Positions 16,123 to 25,318 are shown, counted from the first letter of the stretch. The stretch: DNA of 64,000 nt from DAOQVR01 sp035341665 (GCA_035341665.1 DAOQVR010000018.1:1-64000); one strand, 5' to 3'. A program made the numbers and translations. The notes: generated by a model not told the origin, from the letters alone.

Positions 16123-16868
16123 CCAAGATCGAGTCGTACCGAGCCACCCTCCGTACGCTGACTGATTGGGACGCCTACCTGCTCGAGGGTTCGTGTCTCC
16201 CCGGCCCGCGGGCCAACCTGGAGCTGGCGCAGGCACTCGCGCTGGAGGGCGACGAAGACCTCTTTCTGCGCTATGTGGCCGCGGGGCCGGAAGAGGCCGG
16301 CACGAACACGCCGCACGTCTTCCTGGTTGTGTGTGGTGTGCTTGGGCTGGGAAGGCTGCTGGCGAAGGGTGATGGGTCCCACATCGCCAGGCTGCGGGGC
16401 CTCGCCTCGGACCCCCTCTGGCGCGTGCGAGAAGCCGTCGCAATGGCGCTGCAGACCTGGGGGGACTCGGATTTGCCTGCCTTGCAGCAGGAAATGCGGC
16501 TGTGGAGCAAGGGCACGCTGTTGGAGCAACGGGCAGCCGCTGCTGCTCTCGCTGAGCCTCGCCTCCTGAGAAGCGCCGGGCACGCGCTGCAGCTGCTCGA
16601 CATCCTCGATGACATCACGGCGTCGATTTCCGCGCGGGTCGACCGGCGGTGCGAAGAGTTCCGGATCCTGCGCCAGGCCCTGGGCTATTGCTGGAGTGTC
16701 GCGGTGGCGGCGCTACCCGACGCGGGCAAGCGCAGGATGGAACAGTGGTTCCAGTGCGACGACGCCGATGTGCGCTGGATCATGCGGGAGAACCTATCGA
16801 AGAAACGCCTGGCCCGGCTTGATGTAGCCTGGGTCGAGCGCAGCAGGGCGGCGGTGCAGGGGAGCTGA
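16119..16868 (+). CDS. HEAT-repeat-like helical protein
   Basis: 249 residues, start overlapping the pentapeptide gene's stop. The sequence is all-helical in appearance. Repeats such as SDPLWRVREAVAMALQTWGD and CDDADVRWIMRENLSKKRL match the HEAT / PBS-lyase helix-pair pattern (acidic turn, then W-R-VR-A). Proteins of this type are scaffolds, and some DNA-glycosylase (AlkD) relatives share the fold, but the function here is open. Coupling to the pentapeptide protein suggests that they form a complex. It is convergent with the MoaD-like gene 21 bp away. Confidence 0.65.
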   Translation: MTKIESYRATLRTLTDWDAYLLEGSCLPGPRANLELAQALALEGDEDLFLRYVAAGPEEAGTNTPHVFLVVCGVLGLGRLLAKGDGSHIARLRGLASDPLWRVREAVAMALQTWGDSDLPALQQEMRLWSKGTLLEQRAAAAALAEPRLLRSAGHALQLLDILDDITASISARVDRRCEEFRILRQALGYCWSVAVAALPDAGKRRMEQWFQCDDADVRWIMRENLSKKRLARLDVAWVERSRAAVQGS

Positions 16869-16889
16869 GCCCGACCGGGCGAGTCTGGC

Positions 16890-17090
16890 TCAGCCGCCGC
16901 CGATGATGTGGATCACTTTGACAGAGTCACCGTCGGCCAGTGGCTGACCGTCGTAGTCGCCGGGTGGGATGAGAAGCCCGTTGATCGACACGACGACCAC
17001 CGTGTGGGTAAAGCCCAGCGAAGCCAGGGTGTCTCGAACGGTCAATCCTGGCTTCCATTCCAGCTCCCACCTGTCATTGACGGTTATCAC
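16890..17090 (-). CDS. MoaD/ThiS-like sulfur-carrier protein
   Basis: 66 residues from a GTG at 17090. A longer open frame exists, but homology begins at VITVNDRWELEW. The beta-grasp pattern is clear: VRDTLASLGF, VVVSINGLLI, LADGDSVKVIHIIGGG. It ends in the di-glycine needed for C-terminal adenylation and thiocarboxylation. MoaD-type proteins donate sulfur for molybdopterin or tungstopterin, and such genes commonly accompany aldehyde ferredoxin oxidoreductases. It lies 62 bp downstream of aor on the same strand, which supports a role in the tungsten cofactor. ThiS-like function cannot be excluded. Confidence 0.75.
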   Translation of the reverse strand: MITVNDRWELEWKPGLTVRDTLASLGFTHTVVVVSINGLLIPPGDYDGQPLADGDSVKVIHIIGGG

Positions 17091-17152
17091 GTTCGCCTCG
17101 CAGTGCGGGGCGTGGGGCGAAACCAGACCCCAACGCCCCGCCTTTGGCTCTG

Positions 17153-19357
17153 CTAGTCCCCGGTCGCCGCGTGCTGCTCGATCAGCCGGACAACCTCGGG
17201 AATGTCGATGCCCAACGATCGCGCAGTCTCGAGCGTGGGGACGCCGTCCCGGTCCCATCCGCGCCGTGCGTAGACGGCGTCGATGAGCTTTTCGTACTGC
17301 TCCTCGCGGTAGCGGCGAAGCGCGAGCCGCTTTTCGGATGTGGTGAGCCCCTCCGGATCAAGGCCGACCTGGGCACGCAGCTGCCCGTCGTAGCGCTCTG
17401 CGCGGCTCTCGTATTCGGTGTCCGTGACCGGGCCGGCGGAGCGATAGGGGATGGCATCGTGATCGCGCGTGCCGAACCCCATCTTGAGGTTGAAGAGGCG
17501 CTGGAAGTTGTAGACAACTTCGGACAGCCGGACCAGATCATCGCCGGTCTTGACGTCCGTGCGGCCCGTCATGGCCGTGAACAGCTGAACATAATTGTCG
17601 ACGTGCTCGGGCACCTTGGCAGCGTCCATGCCCTGGTAGCGCGTCCTGTTGTCACCCGGCTCGACGTCGTTCCACGGCAGCTTGCACAGCCCATTGATGC
17701 CGAACCAGGTGCGCCACATCGGGAAGTAGTGCAGTGCTTCCGCCTTGTCCTCGAAGGTCGGAATCTGATTGTTCACCGCATCCATGAAGATGAGCCAAGC
17801 CTCGTCGTGCTGGGGGCCCTTGTTGGCCAGCCCGTAGCCACCCTGCTGGGCAAGCGACTCCTTGGTGACGTACTCGCTGTACTCGAGGCCCTTGGCCTCC
17901 ATTCCGATGTCCTGGAGGAACGCAGGGTCCGCACCATACTGCCGGGCAAAGATCTCTTTCATGCGGCGGATGCCCTGGCCGGCAATGCACCCGAAGCCCT
18001 CGCCGCGGCCCATCTGGTGCAGAAGCTCGAGCATGGCATCGCCGTTGCCGAAATGGAGGTCCAGACCGCCCGTGATCTCCTTGTTGAGGACACCTGCCTC
18101 AAAGCACTCCATGACAAAGGCCACGCCCGTCCCGAATGAGATGGTGTCTATGCCATAGGCGTCGCAGTAGAAGTTGGCTTCGAGGACGGCATGCGCATCC
18201 CAGATGCCGCAGTTGGCGCCGATGCCGGCTACGGTCTCGTATTCAGGTCCATCGACGGTCACACTCTGTCCTTTGAGGGGCCCGCTGCGCAGCTCGAGCC
18301 CGGTCGCGACCTTGGCACAGGCCAGCGTGCAGCCGTACCAGCAGCCGTCCGGAGCGCTGTAGTCAAAGTACTTCTGAAAGTGCTCGGAGTAGATGTGGTG
18401 TGCGTCCGGATGTGCGCCGTAGCGGAAGTTGTGCACCGGCAGGATATCGTAGTCGTTCATGATCTTGGTTAGGTGGTTGGTGCCATCGAGCCGCATCGTG
18501 AACATGATTGGGTCGCGCTCATAGATCTCCCGGTGCATCTTGGCACCGGTACGCTGGATCTGGTCGAGGTCGGCGGGGCCGTTGCTGTCCCCCTTGAGGC
18601 CAGTGTACTTCACGACAAGTGCCTTGATGCGTTTTTTACGAAGAACCGTGCCGATCCCGCCGCGCCCCGCCTGCTTGAGCCGGGCCAGCTGGCGTCTGGG
18701 GTCCCAGAAGGAGAAGTTGAGGCAGCCGATCAGGGTATGCTCCGAGCCGACGCCGGCCGAGACGGAGGTGATTCCCTGCTTCTCCGCAGGGCTCTGGGCG
18801 AACACGGCGACCATCTCCTCGGCGATCTCGTTGCTGTTCACCGACTCTTCGGGCGCGGCGAGGATCTGGATCACGCCTTGGTTGCCGTCGATGAAGACGA
18901 TGACTTCCTCAGGAGCGATGCCTTGAACCTCGATGGCGTCAAAGCCCGCGAACTTGAGCAGAGGCCCGAAGTAGCCGCCCACGTTGCTGTCGACAACGGT
19001 ATGGGTGAGGGGTGAGATGGTGGCGGCAATGGACTTGCCGGTGCCGGGGTACTGCGTGATGCCGCCGATCGGACCGCTGGAAATCACAATCTCGTTCTCC
19101 GGGCTGTCCCACCGGGTCGCGCCCGTCACGGCGTTCCACAGCAGCCAGAGGTCGAATCCGCGCCCTCCGATGAAGGTATCTCGCATCCAGTCGTCAACGG
19201 GCTTGATAGAGACCTGGCTGGCGGAGACATCGACGTGCAGGGTACGTCCCGCATATCCCCTGCTGACGGGCTGTGGCTCGTAGCGAAGCGCGGCCAGAAC
19301 GCGGTGGGCGGACTGAATGGCCTCGACGCGTTCCTTGGGTGTCTGGGGTGCAAACAT
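17153..19357 (-). CDS. aor: Aldehyde:ferredoxin oxidoreductase family (tungsten)
   Basis: 734 residues, longer than the usual 600-650. The N-terminal AOR domain has FIGGRGFDLWLLWNAV and GPIGGITQYPGTGKS (pterin binding). The [4Fe-4S] ligands are CWYGCTLAC near residue 337 plus a distal Cys in GLCKLPW near 559. GPEYETVAGIGANCG is the second pterin region. The enzyme interconverts aldehydes and carboxylic acids with ferredoxin in the cytoplasm, or belongs to a relative such as BamB. An acetogen could use it to reduce acetate or to detoxify aldehydes. It follows the four-cluster ferredoxin by 15 bp and precedes the MoaD-like gene. The GAGGT ribosome site is modest. Confidence 0.9.
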   Translation of the reverse strand: MFAPQTPKERVEAIQSAHRVLAALRYEPQPVSRGYAGRTLHVDVSASQVSIKPVDDWMRDTFIGGRGFDLWLLWNAVTGATRWDSPENEIVISSGPIGGITQYPGTGKSIAATISPLTHTVVDSNVGGYFGPLLKFAGFDAIEVQGIAPEEVIVFIDGNQGVIQILAAPEESVNSNEIAEEMVAVFAQSPAEKQGITSVSAGVGSEHTLIGCLNFSFWDPRRQLARLKQAGRGGIGTVLRKKRIKALVVKYTGLKGDSNGPADLDQIQRTGAKMHREIYERDPIMFTMRLDGTNHLTKIMNDYDILPVHNFRYGAHPDAHHIYSEHFQKYFDYSAPDGCWYGCTLACAKVATGLELRSGPLKGQSVTVDGPEYETVAGIGANCGIWDAHAVLEANFYCDAYGIDTISFGTGVAFVMECFEAGVLNKEITGGLDLHFGNGDAMLELLHQMGRGEGFGCIAGQGIRRMKEIFARQYGADPAFLQDIGMEAKGLEYSEYVTKESLAQQGGYGLANKGPQHDEAWLIFMDAVNNQIPTFEDKAEALHYFPMWRTWFGINGLCKLPWNDVEPGDNRTRYQGMDAAKVPEHVDNYVQLFTAMTGRTDVKTGDDLVRLSEVVYNFQRLFNLKMGFGTRDHDAIPYRSAGPVTDTEYESRAERYDGQLRAQVGLDPEGLTTSEKRLALRRYREEQYEKLIDAVYARRGWDRDGVPTLETARSLGIDIPEVVRLIEQHAATGD

Positions 19358-19372
19358 GCCTTCTACCTCTTC

Positions 19373-19759
19373 CTAGAGTTCCTGGATGCTCAGTGCACCG
19401 GCCGGGCACTCCTTTGCGCAGAGGCCGCAGGCGATGCACTTGATTGGCTCGACGTGGTCGGGATGGTAGTACATGGTCAGCGTTGGGCAGAAGCCGACGC
19501 ACGAGAGGCACCCCACACACAGGTCCTTCTTGAGCCGTACGACCCCGGTCTTGTCTCGAGACAGGGCCTGCGTCGGACAGACCTCGATGCACTGGCCGCA
19601 TTGATTGCAGACGGCCATCGCCCAGTCGGCATTGCCGAGGCTGTCGATGCGAATGGACGACTTGCCGCGGTTGATCCCCTTGTACCAGGCCTGCGAGCAG
19701 ACATCCTCGCAGAGCCGGCAGCCGATGCAGAGCTTGTCGTTCGTTACCAAGACCTTCAC
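19373..19759 (-). CDS. Four-cluster [4Fe-4S] ferredoxin-like protein, AOR partner
   Basis: 128 residues from a GTG. Four complete CxxCxxCxxxC motifs are visible: CIGCRLCEDVC, CNQCGQCIEVC, CVGCLSCVGFC and CIACGLCAKEC. It can therefore carry four [4Fe-4S] clusters and act as the electron-transfer subunit between AOR and ferredoxin or other carriers, as in AOR complexes with polyferredoxin subunits. It is the first gene of the ferredoxin-aor-MoaD unit, about 100 nt after a strong promoter. No other candidate function is apparent. Confidence 0.88.
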   Translation of the reverse strand: MKVLVTNDKLCIGCRLCEDVCSQAWYKGINRGKSSIRIDSLGNADWAMAVCNQCGQCIEVCPTQALSRDKTGVVRLKKDLCVGCLSCVGFCPTLTMYYHPDHVEPIKCIACGLCAKECPAGALSIQEL

Positions 19760-19863
19760 ACTGCTACCCTCACCGAATCATTATGGATGGGCCGATGCCT
19801 GCCTTGGAGCAGATGCACATGCTACAGGGGGCAGCCAGCGAGGCCGGCTGCCGCCGGGCCAGC

Positions 19864-19892
19864 ATCCTATCACAGGGCGGAACGGCTGTCAA
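19864..19892 (-). promoter_or_regulatory. Consensus promoter of the ferredoxin-aor-MoaD operon
   Basis: On the minus strand TTGACA (19887-19892) and TAGGAT (19864-19869) are exactly 17 bp apart. It lies just downstream of the acsE terminator hairpin, so AOR expression can be independent of the acs operon. Confidence 0.7.
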
Positions 19893-19901
19893 GCAAACAC
19901 A

Positions 19902-19936
19902 GCCAGTCCGGCGCGCTGTTCCTGCGCCGGACTGGC
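19902..19936 (-). terminator. Terminator hairpin of the acs operon
   Basis: A perfect 13-bp stem (GCCAGTCCGGCGC / GCGCCGGACTGGC) 40 bases after the acsE stop, followed on the minus strand by TGTGTTTGCTT. Confidence 0.65.
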
Positions 19937-19975
19937 AAGGGGCGTGGTGGCTGGCAGGCGGTTGTCGCCAGCGTC

Positions 19976-20905
19976 CTAGTTCGCCAGATAACCGTGGGCG
20001 TAGATAACCTTGTTCTCCAGGATGCGCACGGTCTTGTAGATCGCCAGCTGCCCGGGGTCCGTCAAGTCCACGTGGTCGGGAGTGAATTCCTCCATGCCCG
20101 CTACAGCATCGTAGAGTGCCAGGTAGGCGCGCCCTACGCCGGTGCTGTCATCGCGCTGCTCGATGATGCGGATGGCCTCGTTCTGTGCGAGATCTAGTGG
20201 GTCTGCGATGGCCGAATCGAGCCCAGTCGCGAGCAACATCACCAGATAGGTGCGATTGAGGAGGCTCCGGCCCTCGGGCGGCACGCTGTTGGAGATGTTG
20301 GAAAGACCAACCGTGGTCATGGGAGATGGGTCCCAGAGCATCTTGAAGGAGCGGATGGCGTTGATGGTCTCGGGTCCGTGATCCTGGCAGCCGTTGACGG
20401 TTAGCACCAGCGGATCCAGGTAGATGTTGTGCATCGGGATGCCCAACTCCTCGGCCTTGGGGATGAGGATCTCCATCGCCAGCTGGACGCGCCCGTCGGC
20501 TGTGGCGGGGATGTTCTTGTCCATCGCCAGGGCGATGATCTTGGCGCCGTACTCGGCGGCAAGCGGCATCGTCACATTGAGCCGGTCGGGGTCCGCTGAT
20601 GTGGAGTTGATCATGGCGGTGATGCCCAGCTCCCGGCACTTTTTCAGGCCTGCCTCGATGGCAGCTGCGTTGGTTGTATCGAGCGAGAGCGGAACGGGTC
20701 CTATCTCTTCGCAGATCTCGTCGATCAGCCAGGGCATGACCTCGACGCCGTCCTTCTTGCGCGGGCCGATGTTGACGTCCACCATGCTGGCGCCATGCTC
20801 AACCTGGGCGCGCGCCGACTGCCTGATGTAAGTGGCATCGTGGTTGGCGATGGCTTCTTTGACCCTGGGTGACAGAATCTGGATGTTTTCACCTATGATG
20901 TACAT
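19976..20905 (-). CDS. acsE: Methyltetrahydrofolate:corrinoid/iron-sulfur protein methyltransferase
   Basis: 309 residues with the pterin-binding TIM-barrel fold: MYIIGENIQILS, VDVNIGPRKKDG, LSLDTTNAAAIEAGL, INSTSADPDRL and GLSNISNSVP. The Asp and Asn residues of these motifs bind the pterin. It moves the methyl group of CH3-THF onto Co(I) of the AcsCD corrinoid protein, linking the folate branch to acetyl-CoA synthase. It is somewhat longer than the Moorella enzyme (about 262). AAGGAGG precedes the ATG. It is the last gene of the acs operon, 40 bp after the activator gene, and is followed by a strong hairpin. Its methyl supply could also come from the MttB-type system at 2-5 kb. Confidence 0.93.
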   Translation of the reverse strand: MYIIGENIQILSPRVKEAIANHDATYIRQSARAQVEHGASMVDVNIGPRKKDGVEVMPWLIDEICEEIGPVPLSLDTTNAAAIEAGLKKCRELGITAMINSTSADPDRLNVTMPLAAEYGAKIIALAMDKNIPATADGRVQLAMEILIPKAEELGIPMHNIYLDPLVLTVNGCQDHGPETINAIRSFKMLWDPSPMTTVGLSNISNSVPPEGRSLLNRTYLVMLLATGLDSAIADPLDLAQNEAIRIIEQRDDSTGVGRAYLALYDAVAGMEEFTPDHVDLTDPGQLAIYKTVRILENKVIYAHGYLAN

Positions 20906-20945
20906 TTCGTTTCGCCTCCTTGGTGTCTTCGCGGAAAGTCTCAGT

Positions 20946-22904
20946 CTACTGCCGGGCAGGCTGCTTCTCGAGCAGCCGCATGACAGAGGGAAAGGAAGAG
21001 AGGTCTGTGTGTGGCAAGAAGAGGGCAGACATGAACTCGTGGTAGAATGTGTTGTCAGCCGATAGCTCGAGATAGGTCATCTTGCGGGCCAGGTCGCACA
21101 TCTCGCGGCGCATTTGCCTTGAGACCAGGGAGAAAAAGGCGCCAAGGGCAGATGTGTTGCCAAGGTATCGGAAGCGATCCCAAGGCATGTCTGGCAGCAG
21201 GCCTATCTGGATCGCCTTCTCGATGTTGATGTACTGCCCAAAGGCACCCGCAATGAGCACCTGCTCGACGTCCGCCAACTCCAAGCCCACACTGCGCACA
21301 AGGACGGAAAAGCCGGCGTAGATCGCACCCTTCGTGCGGAGGAGGTTCTCGATGTCGACCTCCGTGATCACAATGTCCGACCCGCTGGCGGACTGGTCGG
21401 CCCAAGCGATCACATACTCGCCACCATGGTCCCCGACCCGGACGCGAGGGGTGGGCAAGTCCCGCTTGACCTTTCCGGCTTTGTCGATCACGCCAGTGAT
21501 GAACAGCTCGGCCAACAGGCCAATCATGCCAGACCCGCAGACGCCTCGAGGCGGCAACTGGCCGATCGTCTGGTAGGTGGGCTCGAACGTGCGGTGGTCG
21601 ATCCAGATCTCCTCGATCGCACCGGCGGTGGCACGCATGCCGTGCCGGACACCGCTGCCCTCAAAGGCCGGCCCGGCGGACGCAGCGCATGTGAGGAGCC
21701 AATCCTGGTTGCCGAGCACTATCTCACCGTTGGTTCCCACATCGATGAAGAGCGTCAGCGCGTCGGTCTTGTGAATGCCCGACGCCAGGACTCCGGCCGT
21801 GATGTCGGCGCCGACGTAAGCGCCCACCACCGGCAGACAGTCGACTGTTGCCTGGGGGTTGATGTTGAGGCCCACCTCCTTGGCAGTGATGGGAATCGGC
21901 TGGCTGATGGTAGGAATGAAGGGCATCTCGCGGATGTAGCGGGGGTCGATCTCGAGAAAGAGCTGAATCATCGTCGTGTTGCCGGCGACCACGGCCTTGG
22001 TGATCTGGCGGCTTGGGACCTGATTGCGCGACGTGAGCTCCTCCAGGAGCCCGTTGAGCGTCTTGACCACCAGCCTCTGAAGGCGCTGGAGCCCGTCTCG
22101 TTTCTGCGAGAAGAGGATGCGCGAGATGACGTCCTCACCGGCCGATATCTGCGCGTTGTAGGCGGAGGCGCGGTCGAGGACCCGACCTCTCTTGAGATCG
22201 ACGAGATAGATCACGTTGGAGGTGGTGCCGATGTCGATGGCTACCCCATAGCAGCGGTCGGTCTGCTTTCCAGGCAGGACGTCAATGAGCCTGGGAGACA
22301 GGGTGGGGGTCAGCAGCTGGTCGCCCATCTCCAGGACGGCCGTCACGTCCCAGTCGGCCTCGCGCAGGTCGCGGCTCAGGTAGCGAAGGCTTGACAGGTC
22401 GCAAGTCACATTGTGAAGGCGGTGCTGGAGCGCAAGCTCACGCGTCAGGCGATCCCAATCGGTGGTCTGATCGGAGAGGCTGGGCGGTGGTATGGCTAGG
22501 TGGACACGCCGAGTGCTGGGATCGAGGGCCCCGCCGAACTCGGCTGCGAGCGCGACCCTCTCAGCACCCACAGGCTTGGTGACGAACTCGAGGTCGGTCT
22601 TGTCCTGCTCGGGCACGAGAACAACGGCGTCGCCCTTGACGACAGACTGGCAGCCGAGCACCCAGCCCTCGGCCTCCTCATCCGGGGAGATGCGGGCGCC
22701 GCTGCGATGGCTGATGGAGCCGCTCTCCACCTTGACGCGACAGCGGCCACAGCGGCCCTGCCCACCGCAGGGCAGGTTGAGCACGACCCCTGCCTGCACG
22801 GCAGCATCGGCCAACAGTGTGCCGATCTCGACCTGTGCAGTATGGCCAGAGGGGTGGAAGTGAACACTGGCTAGTGGGGCGTGCTCGCTGGCTGTGTCTA
22901 CCAT
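20946..22904 (-). CDS. Corrinoid activation protein (RACo-like, 2Fe-2S plus ASKHA domain)
   Basis: 652 residues from the ATG at 22904 (GGTAGGGGATCG upstream); a longer frame extends 23 codons but lacks family features. The N-terminal plant-type ferredoxin domain holds CGGQGRCGRC near residues 46-55 with a fourth Cys in GCQSV. It is followed by a linker and a DUF4445/ASKHA ATPase region: GVAIDIGTTSNVIYL near 244, LFIDVGTNGEIVLG, GSGMIGLLAELF, and AGAFGQYINIEKAIQIGLLP. RACo reductively activates the inactive Co(II) form of the AcsCD corrinoid with ATP. Lying between acsC and acsE, its target is almost certainly AcsCD, though it may also serve the MttC-like protein. Confidence 0.92.
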   Translation of the reverse strand: MVDTASEHAPLASVHFHPSGHTAQVEIGTLLADAAVQAGVVLNLPCGGQGRCGRCRVKVESGSISHRSGARISPDEEAEGWVLGCQSVVKGDAVVLVPEQDKTDLEFVTKPVGAERVALAAEFGGALDPSTRRVHLAIPPPSLSDQTTDWDRLTRELALQHRLHNVTCDLSSLRYLSRDLREADWDVTAVLEMGDQLLTPTLSPRLIDVLPGKQTDRCYGVAIDIGTTSNVIYLVDLKRGRVLDRASAYNAQISAGEDVISRILFSQKRDGLQRLQRLVVKTLNGLLEELTSRNQVPSRQITKAVVAGNTTMIQLFLEIDPRYIREMPFIPTISQPIPITAKEVGLNINPQATVDCLPVVGAYVGADITAGVLASGIHKTDALTLFIDVGTNGEIVLGNQDWLLTCAASAGPAFEGSGVRHGMRATAGAIEEIWIDHRTFEPTYQTIGQLPPRGVCGSGMIGLLAELFITGVIDKAGKVKRDLPTPRVRVGDHGGEYVIAWADQSASGSDIVITEVDIENLLRTKGAIYAGFSVLVRSVGLELADVEQVLIAGAFGQYINIEKAIQIGLLPDMPWDRFRYLGNTSALGAFFSLVSRQMRREMCDLARKMTYLELSADNTFYHEFMSALFLPHTDLSSFPSVMRLLEKQPARQ

Positions 22905-22989
22905 CGATCCCCTACCGCCTTCGGAGGAAGGTCGCAGCTCGCGGGAGGCTCGCCGGCGGATTCGCCGGTCCAAGCCTCCCGCACAGCGG

Positions 22990-24336
22990 CTACTTCCAAG
23001 TCTTCAGGTAGGCCGGGATATCGACAGCTTCCCGCGGACCCACCTGGATCTCCCAGCCTGGCAGTGCCTCCTCCAGCTCACCCGAGAGGACGGAGACATG
23101 TCCAGGGAGAGTGATCTTCTTGTGGGCGAGCCTGTCGGCGATGCCCGAGGACTTGACACCTTTGGCGATGGTGTCTGCGTCGAACTTGCCGGCTGCCCAA
23201 GCCGTGAGCACGCTGAGGCCCTCGGCGTCGCAGATGAGCAGCCAGGCGGGCATGCCGCAGCCGTCGAGCTCGCCGGCCACGCTGAAGTAGGTCAGCGAGA
23301 AGTTGGTGGTGACCAGAAGCGGCGAGGCTGCCGTGGGGCTGTTGAACTCGCGCAGGCCCGGCTCCACAGAGATGGGCTTCTGCGGATCGGTGTAGATGTT
23401 CAGCCGGAGAGTGAGAAGAGGATACGCAACCGCAGGATCGAAGTGATCCACCACCACGATGCCAGCGTACTTGGCAATATACTGCGCCGCGGCCACGATC
23501 TCTTCATCCTCAGTGTCGGCCACCTCACAGGGGAAGGCGATGATCGGGAACCCAAGCGGGCGGAAGTTCTTCTTCAGCGCCAGCCGGCGGAGCTGGGTCA
23601 GCTGCATGAGGGACGTACCAAGATCGCGGCTACCCGGATCAAGGACCAAGTCGGCGATCCCGGCATCCCCGAGCTTCTTGGTCAGGTCTGCCAGCTCGTC
23701 CAGCCCGTCCTTGCTCCGGACCGCCAACGGTGCGCCGGACCCTTTTGCCACCGCCGCCATGGCCTCCCAGTTGTCGGAGGTGGCGGCATAGAGGAGGGGC
23801 TTCTGACCCGCATCGGCGGCTAGTCCCGCCTTCAGGACATCGGCGTCCGCGGCCATGAGCACGAACGGCAGGTCCGTCTTGGCGCGAGCGGCCCGTATCG
23901 CCCCGGCAAAGGTGGCAGCATCGCCGGACGCGTTCACGATCGCGATGGCTCCGAATGTCATCTGGAAGCCGACGCGCTCGACGCTGTAGGCATTGACCGC
24001 GTCAATCCTGGCGGCGGCGGCGCCTGCCGGTTCCGTATCCTTTATGCGCAGAGCGAGGGCAGGCTTGTTGAAGAAGGTCTTTTCGTGCCGGAAGAGGACC
24101 GTCTCGTTTCCGACCTGGAACTCGCGCGCTCCAGTGCCGAGCTTGATAAGGCGGATGGGAGGGGCGGCCGCAGCGGACAGAGCCTCTTTGGCCTCAGGCG
24201 AAACGTAGGGGCATGTGTCGAGCTCCACCTGCTTGGCCGCCAGTTTCATGGCAAAGGCGAGGCAGGTTGGGAAGCCGCACTCCTTGCAGTTGGTTTTTGG
24301 CAATAGCTTGTAGACTTCGAGTCCCGAAAGAGCCAT
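22990..24336 (-). CDS. acsC: Corrinoid/iron-sulfur protein large subunit
   Basis: 448 residues. The N-terminal [4Fe-4S] module has CKECGFPTCLAFAMKL with a fourth Cys in DTCPY. The central TIM barrel (about 95-320) interacts with methyltransferase and small subunit, and the C-terminal domain (TTNFSLTYFSVAGELDGCG and onward) binds cobalamin. With AcsD it shuttles the methyl group from AcsE to AcsB. Length and motif order match AcsC/CdhE. GGAGGAGG lies upstream of the ATG, and acsD ends 16 bp before it. It is downstream of acsD and upstream of the activator gene. Confidence 0.95.
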   Translation of the reverse strand: MALSGLEVYKLLPKTNCKECGFPTCLAFAMKLAAKQVELDTCPYVSPEAKEALSAAAAPPIRLIKLGTGAREFQVGNETVLFRHEKTFFNKPALALRIKDTEPAGAAAARIDAVNAYSVERVGFQMTFGAIAIVNASGDAATFAGAIRAARAKTDLPFVLMAADADVLKAGLAADAGQKPLLYAATSDNWEAMAAVAKGSGAPLAVRSKDGLDELADLTKKLGDAGIADLVLDPGSRDLGTSLMQLTQLRRLALKKNFRPLGFPIIAFPCEVADTEDEEIVAAAQYIAKYAGIVVVDHFDPAVAYPLLTLRLNIYTDPQKPISVEPGLREFNSPTAASPLLVTTNFSLTYFSVAGELDGCGMPAWLLICDAEGLSVLTAWAAGKFDADTIAKGVKSSGIADRLAHKKITLPGHVSVLSGELEEALPGWEIQVGPREAVDIPAYLKTWK

Positions 24337-24352
24337 CTTGGCTTACCTCCTC

Positions 24353-25318
24353 CTAGTGCGCCATCAGCCGGTTGATTGTGCCACGGATGACGCCAATCAC
24401 ATGAGGGTGCCGCAGGACTACCATATCCGCACCCGACTCCAGCAGTGCCGTCGCAGTGACGGTCTCCCAGGCGATTCCGCGCTTGGCTATGTCGCCCCAT
24501 TGTGCCGGGACGCCCTTGGCCGTCCGGGACTCTTTCTGGCGCCAGCTCTCCTCGCCGACGAAACAGATCATCGGCTGCTGAGTCATGCCATCTCCCGTCA
24601 AGGCGGCGAGGCGCAGGCGCTCCATCACCGAGTAGGTGTACTCGAGCCCGTAGCCCAACGCACCGGTGGTCGGATCCATAAGCACGCGATCTAGCGGCAT
24701 GCGCATGTCGCTTATGAGGATGTTGAGCTGCTTGGCGAGGTTAACGTCGATAGGGGTGCTCGCAATCACGAGCTGGCCGTGTGCCAGCGCGGCCGCGACG
24801 ATGGTGCGGTAGTTCTTGTCCTCACAGAGGCCTAGCGCCAGGCGCTCACCGGGTGCGGCCTCGGCTACGGCGACCAGCAGCTCGTTGTCTGCCTCCGCTT
24901 GCCCTGGGCCCCGGACGATGAGCGGCAGGCCTGTCGCAGAGAGCACCGCCTTGACTGTGGCAGCCGCATGAGCTGGCGTGGCCTTGTTGCCATCGGCGTC
25001 GGTCGCTCGCAGGCGGAGCATGATCACGTCAGCCCCCAGTTCCTCTGCCTTCCGGGCCCAGGAGGCAGGATCCCTGAGAGCGTCTCCCCAGACGTCCTGC
25101 AGAACTGGGGACCAATCTGCGGGGAATGCGTTTTGGACCTCGACTCCTATGACCGGGGCGTGGGGCATCGCGCCTTCGAAGTGCAGGAACGGCAAGGTGG
25201 TCTCGCCACCGACCGTGACTGCGCGCGACCGGGTGCCGCCCTGAGGTGCGGTCGCGCCTAAGGTGACCTCCCTGATGGTACCCGTCCACTTTTCCTTTGG
25301 AATCTCAACTGCCGGCAT
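24353..25318 (-). CDS. acsD: Corrinoid/iron-sulfur protein small subunit
   Basis: 321 residues from the ATG at 25318, chosen because AAGGAGG sits just before it and the family N-terminus VEIPKEKWTGTIREVTLG follows. A 32-codon upstream extension is not conserved in character. The TIM barrel includes LPFLHFEGAMP, ADVIMLRLRATD and LMDPTTGALGYGLEY, characteristic of AcsD/CdhD. It forms the heterodimer with AcsC. A 208-bp gap with a hairpin separates it from acsB, unlike the tight spacing elsewhere in the operon. Confidence 0.94.
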   Translation of the reverse strand: MPAVEIPKEKWTGTIREVTLGATAPQGGTRSRAVTVGGETTLPFLHFEGAMPHAPVIGVEVQNAFPADWSPVLQDVWGDALRDPASWARKAEELGADVIMLRLRATDADGNKATPAHAAATVKAVLSATGLPLIVRGPGQAEADNELLVAVAEAAPGERLALGLCEDKNYRTIVAAALAHGQLVIASTPIDVNLAKQLNILISDMRMPLDRVLMDPTTGALGYGLEYTYSVMERLRLAALTGDGMTQQPMICFVGEESWRQKESRTAKGVPAQWGDIAKRGIAWETVTATALLESGADMVVLRHPHVIGVIRGTINRLMAH

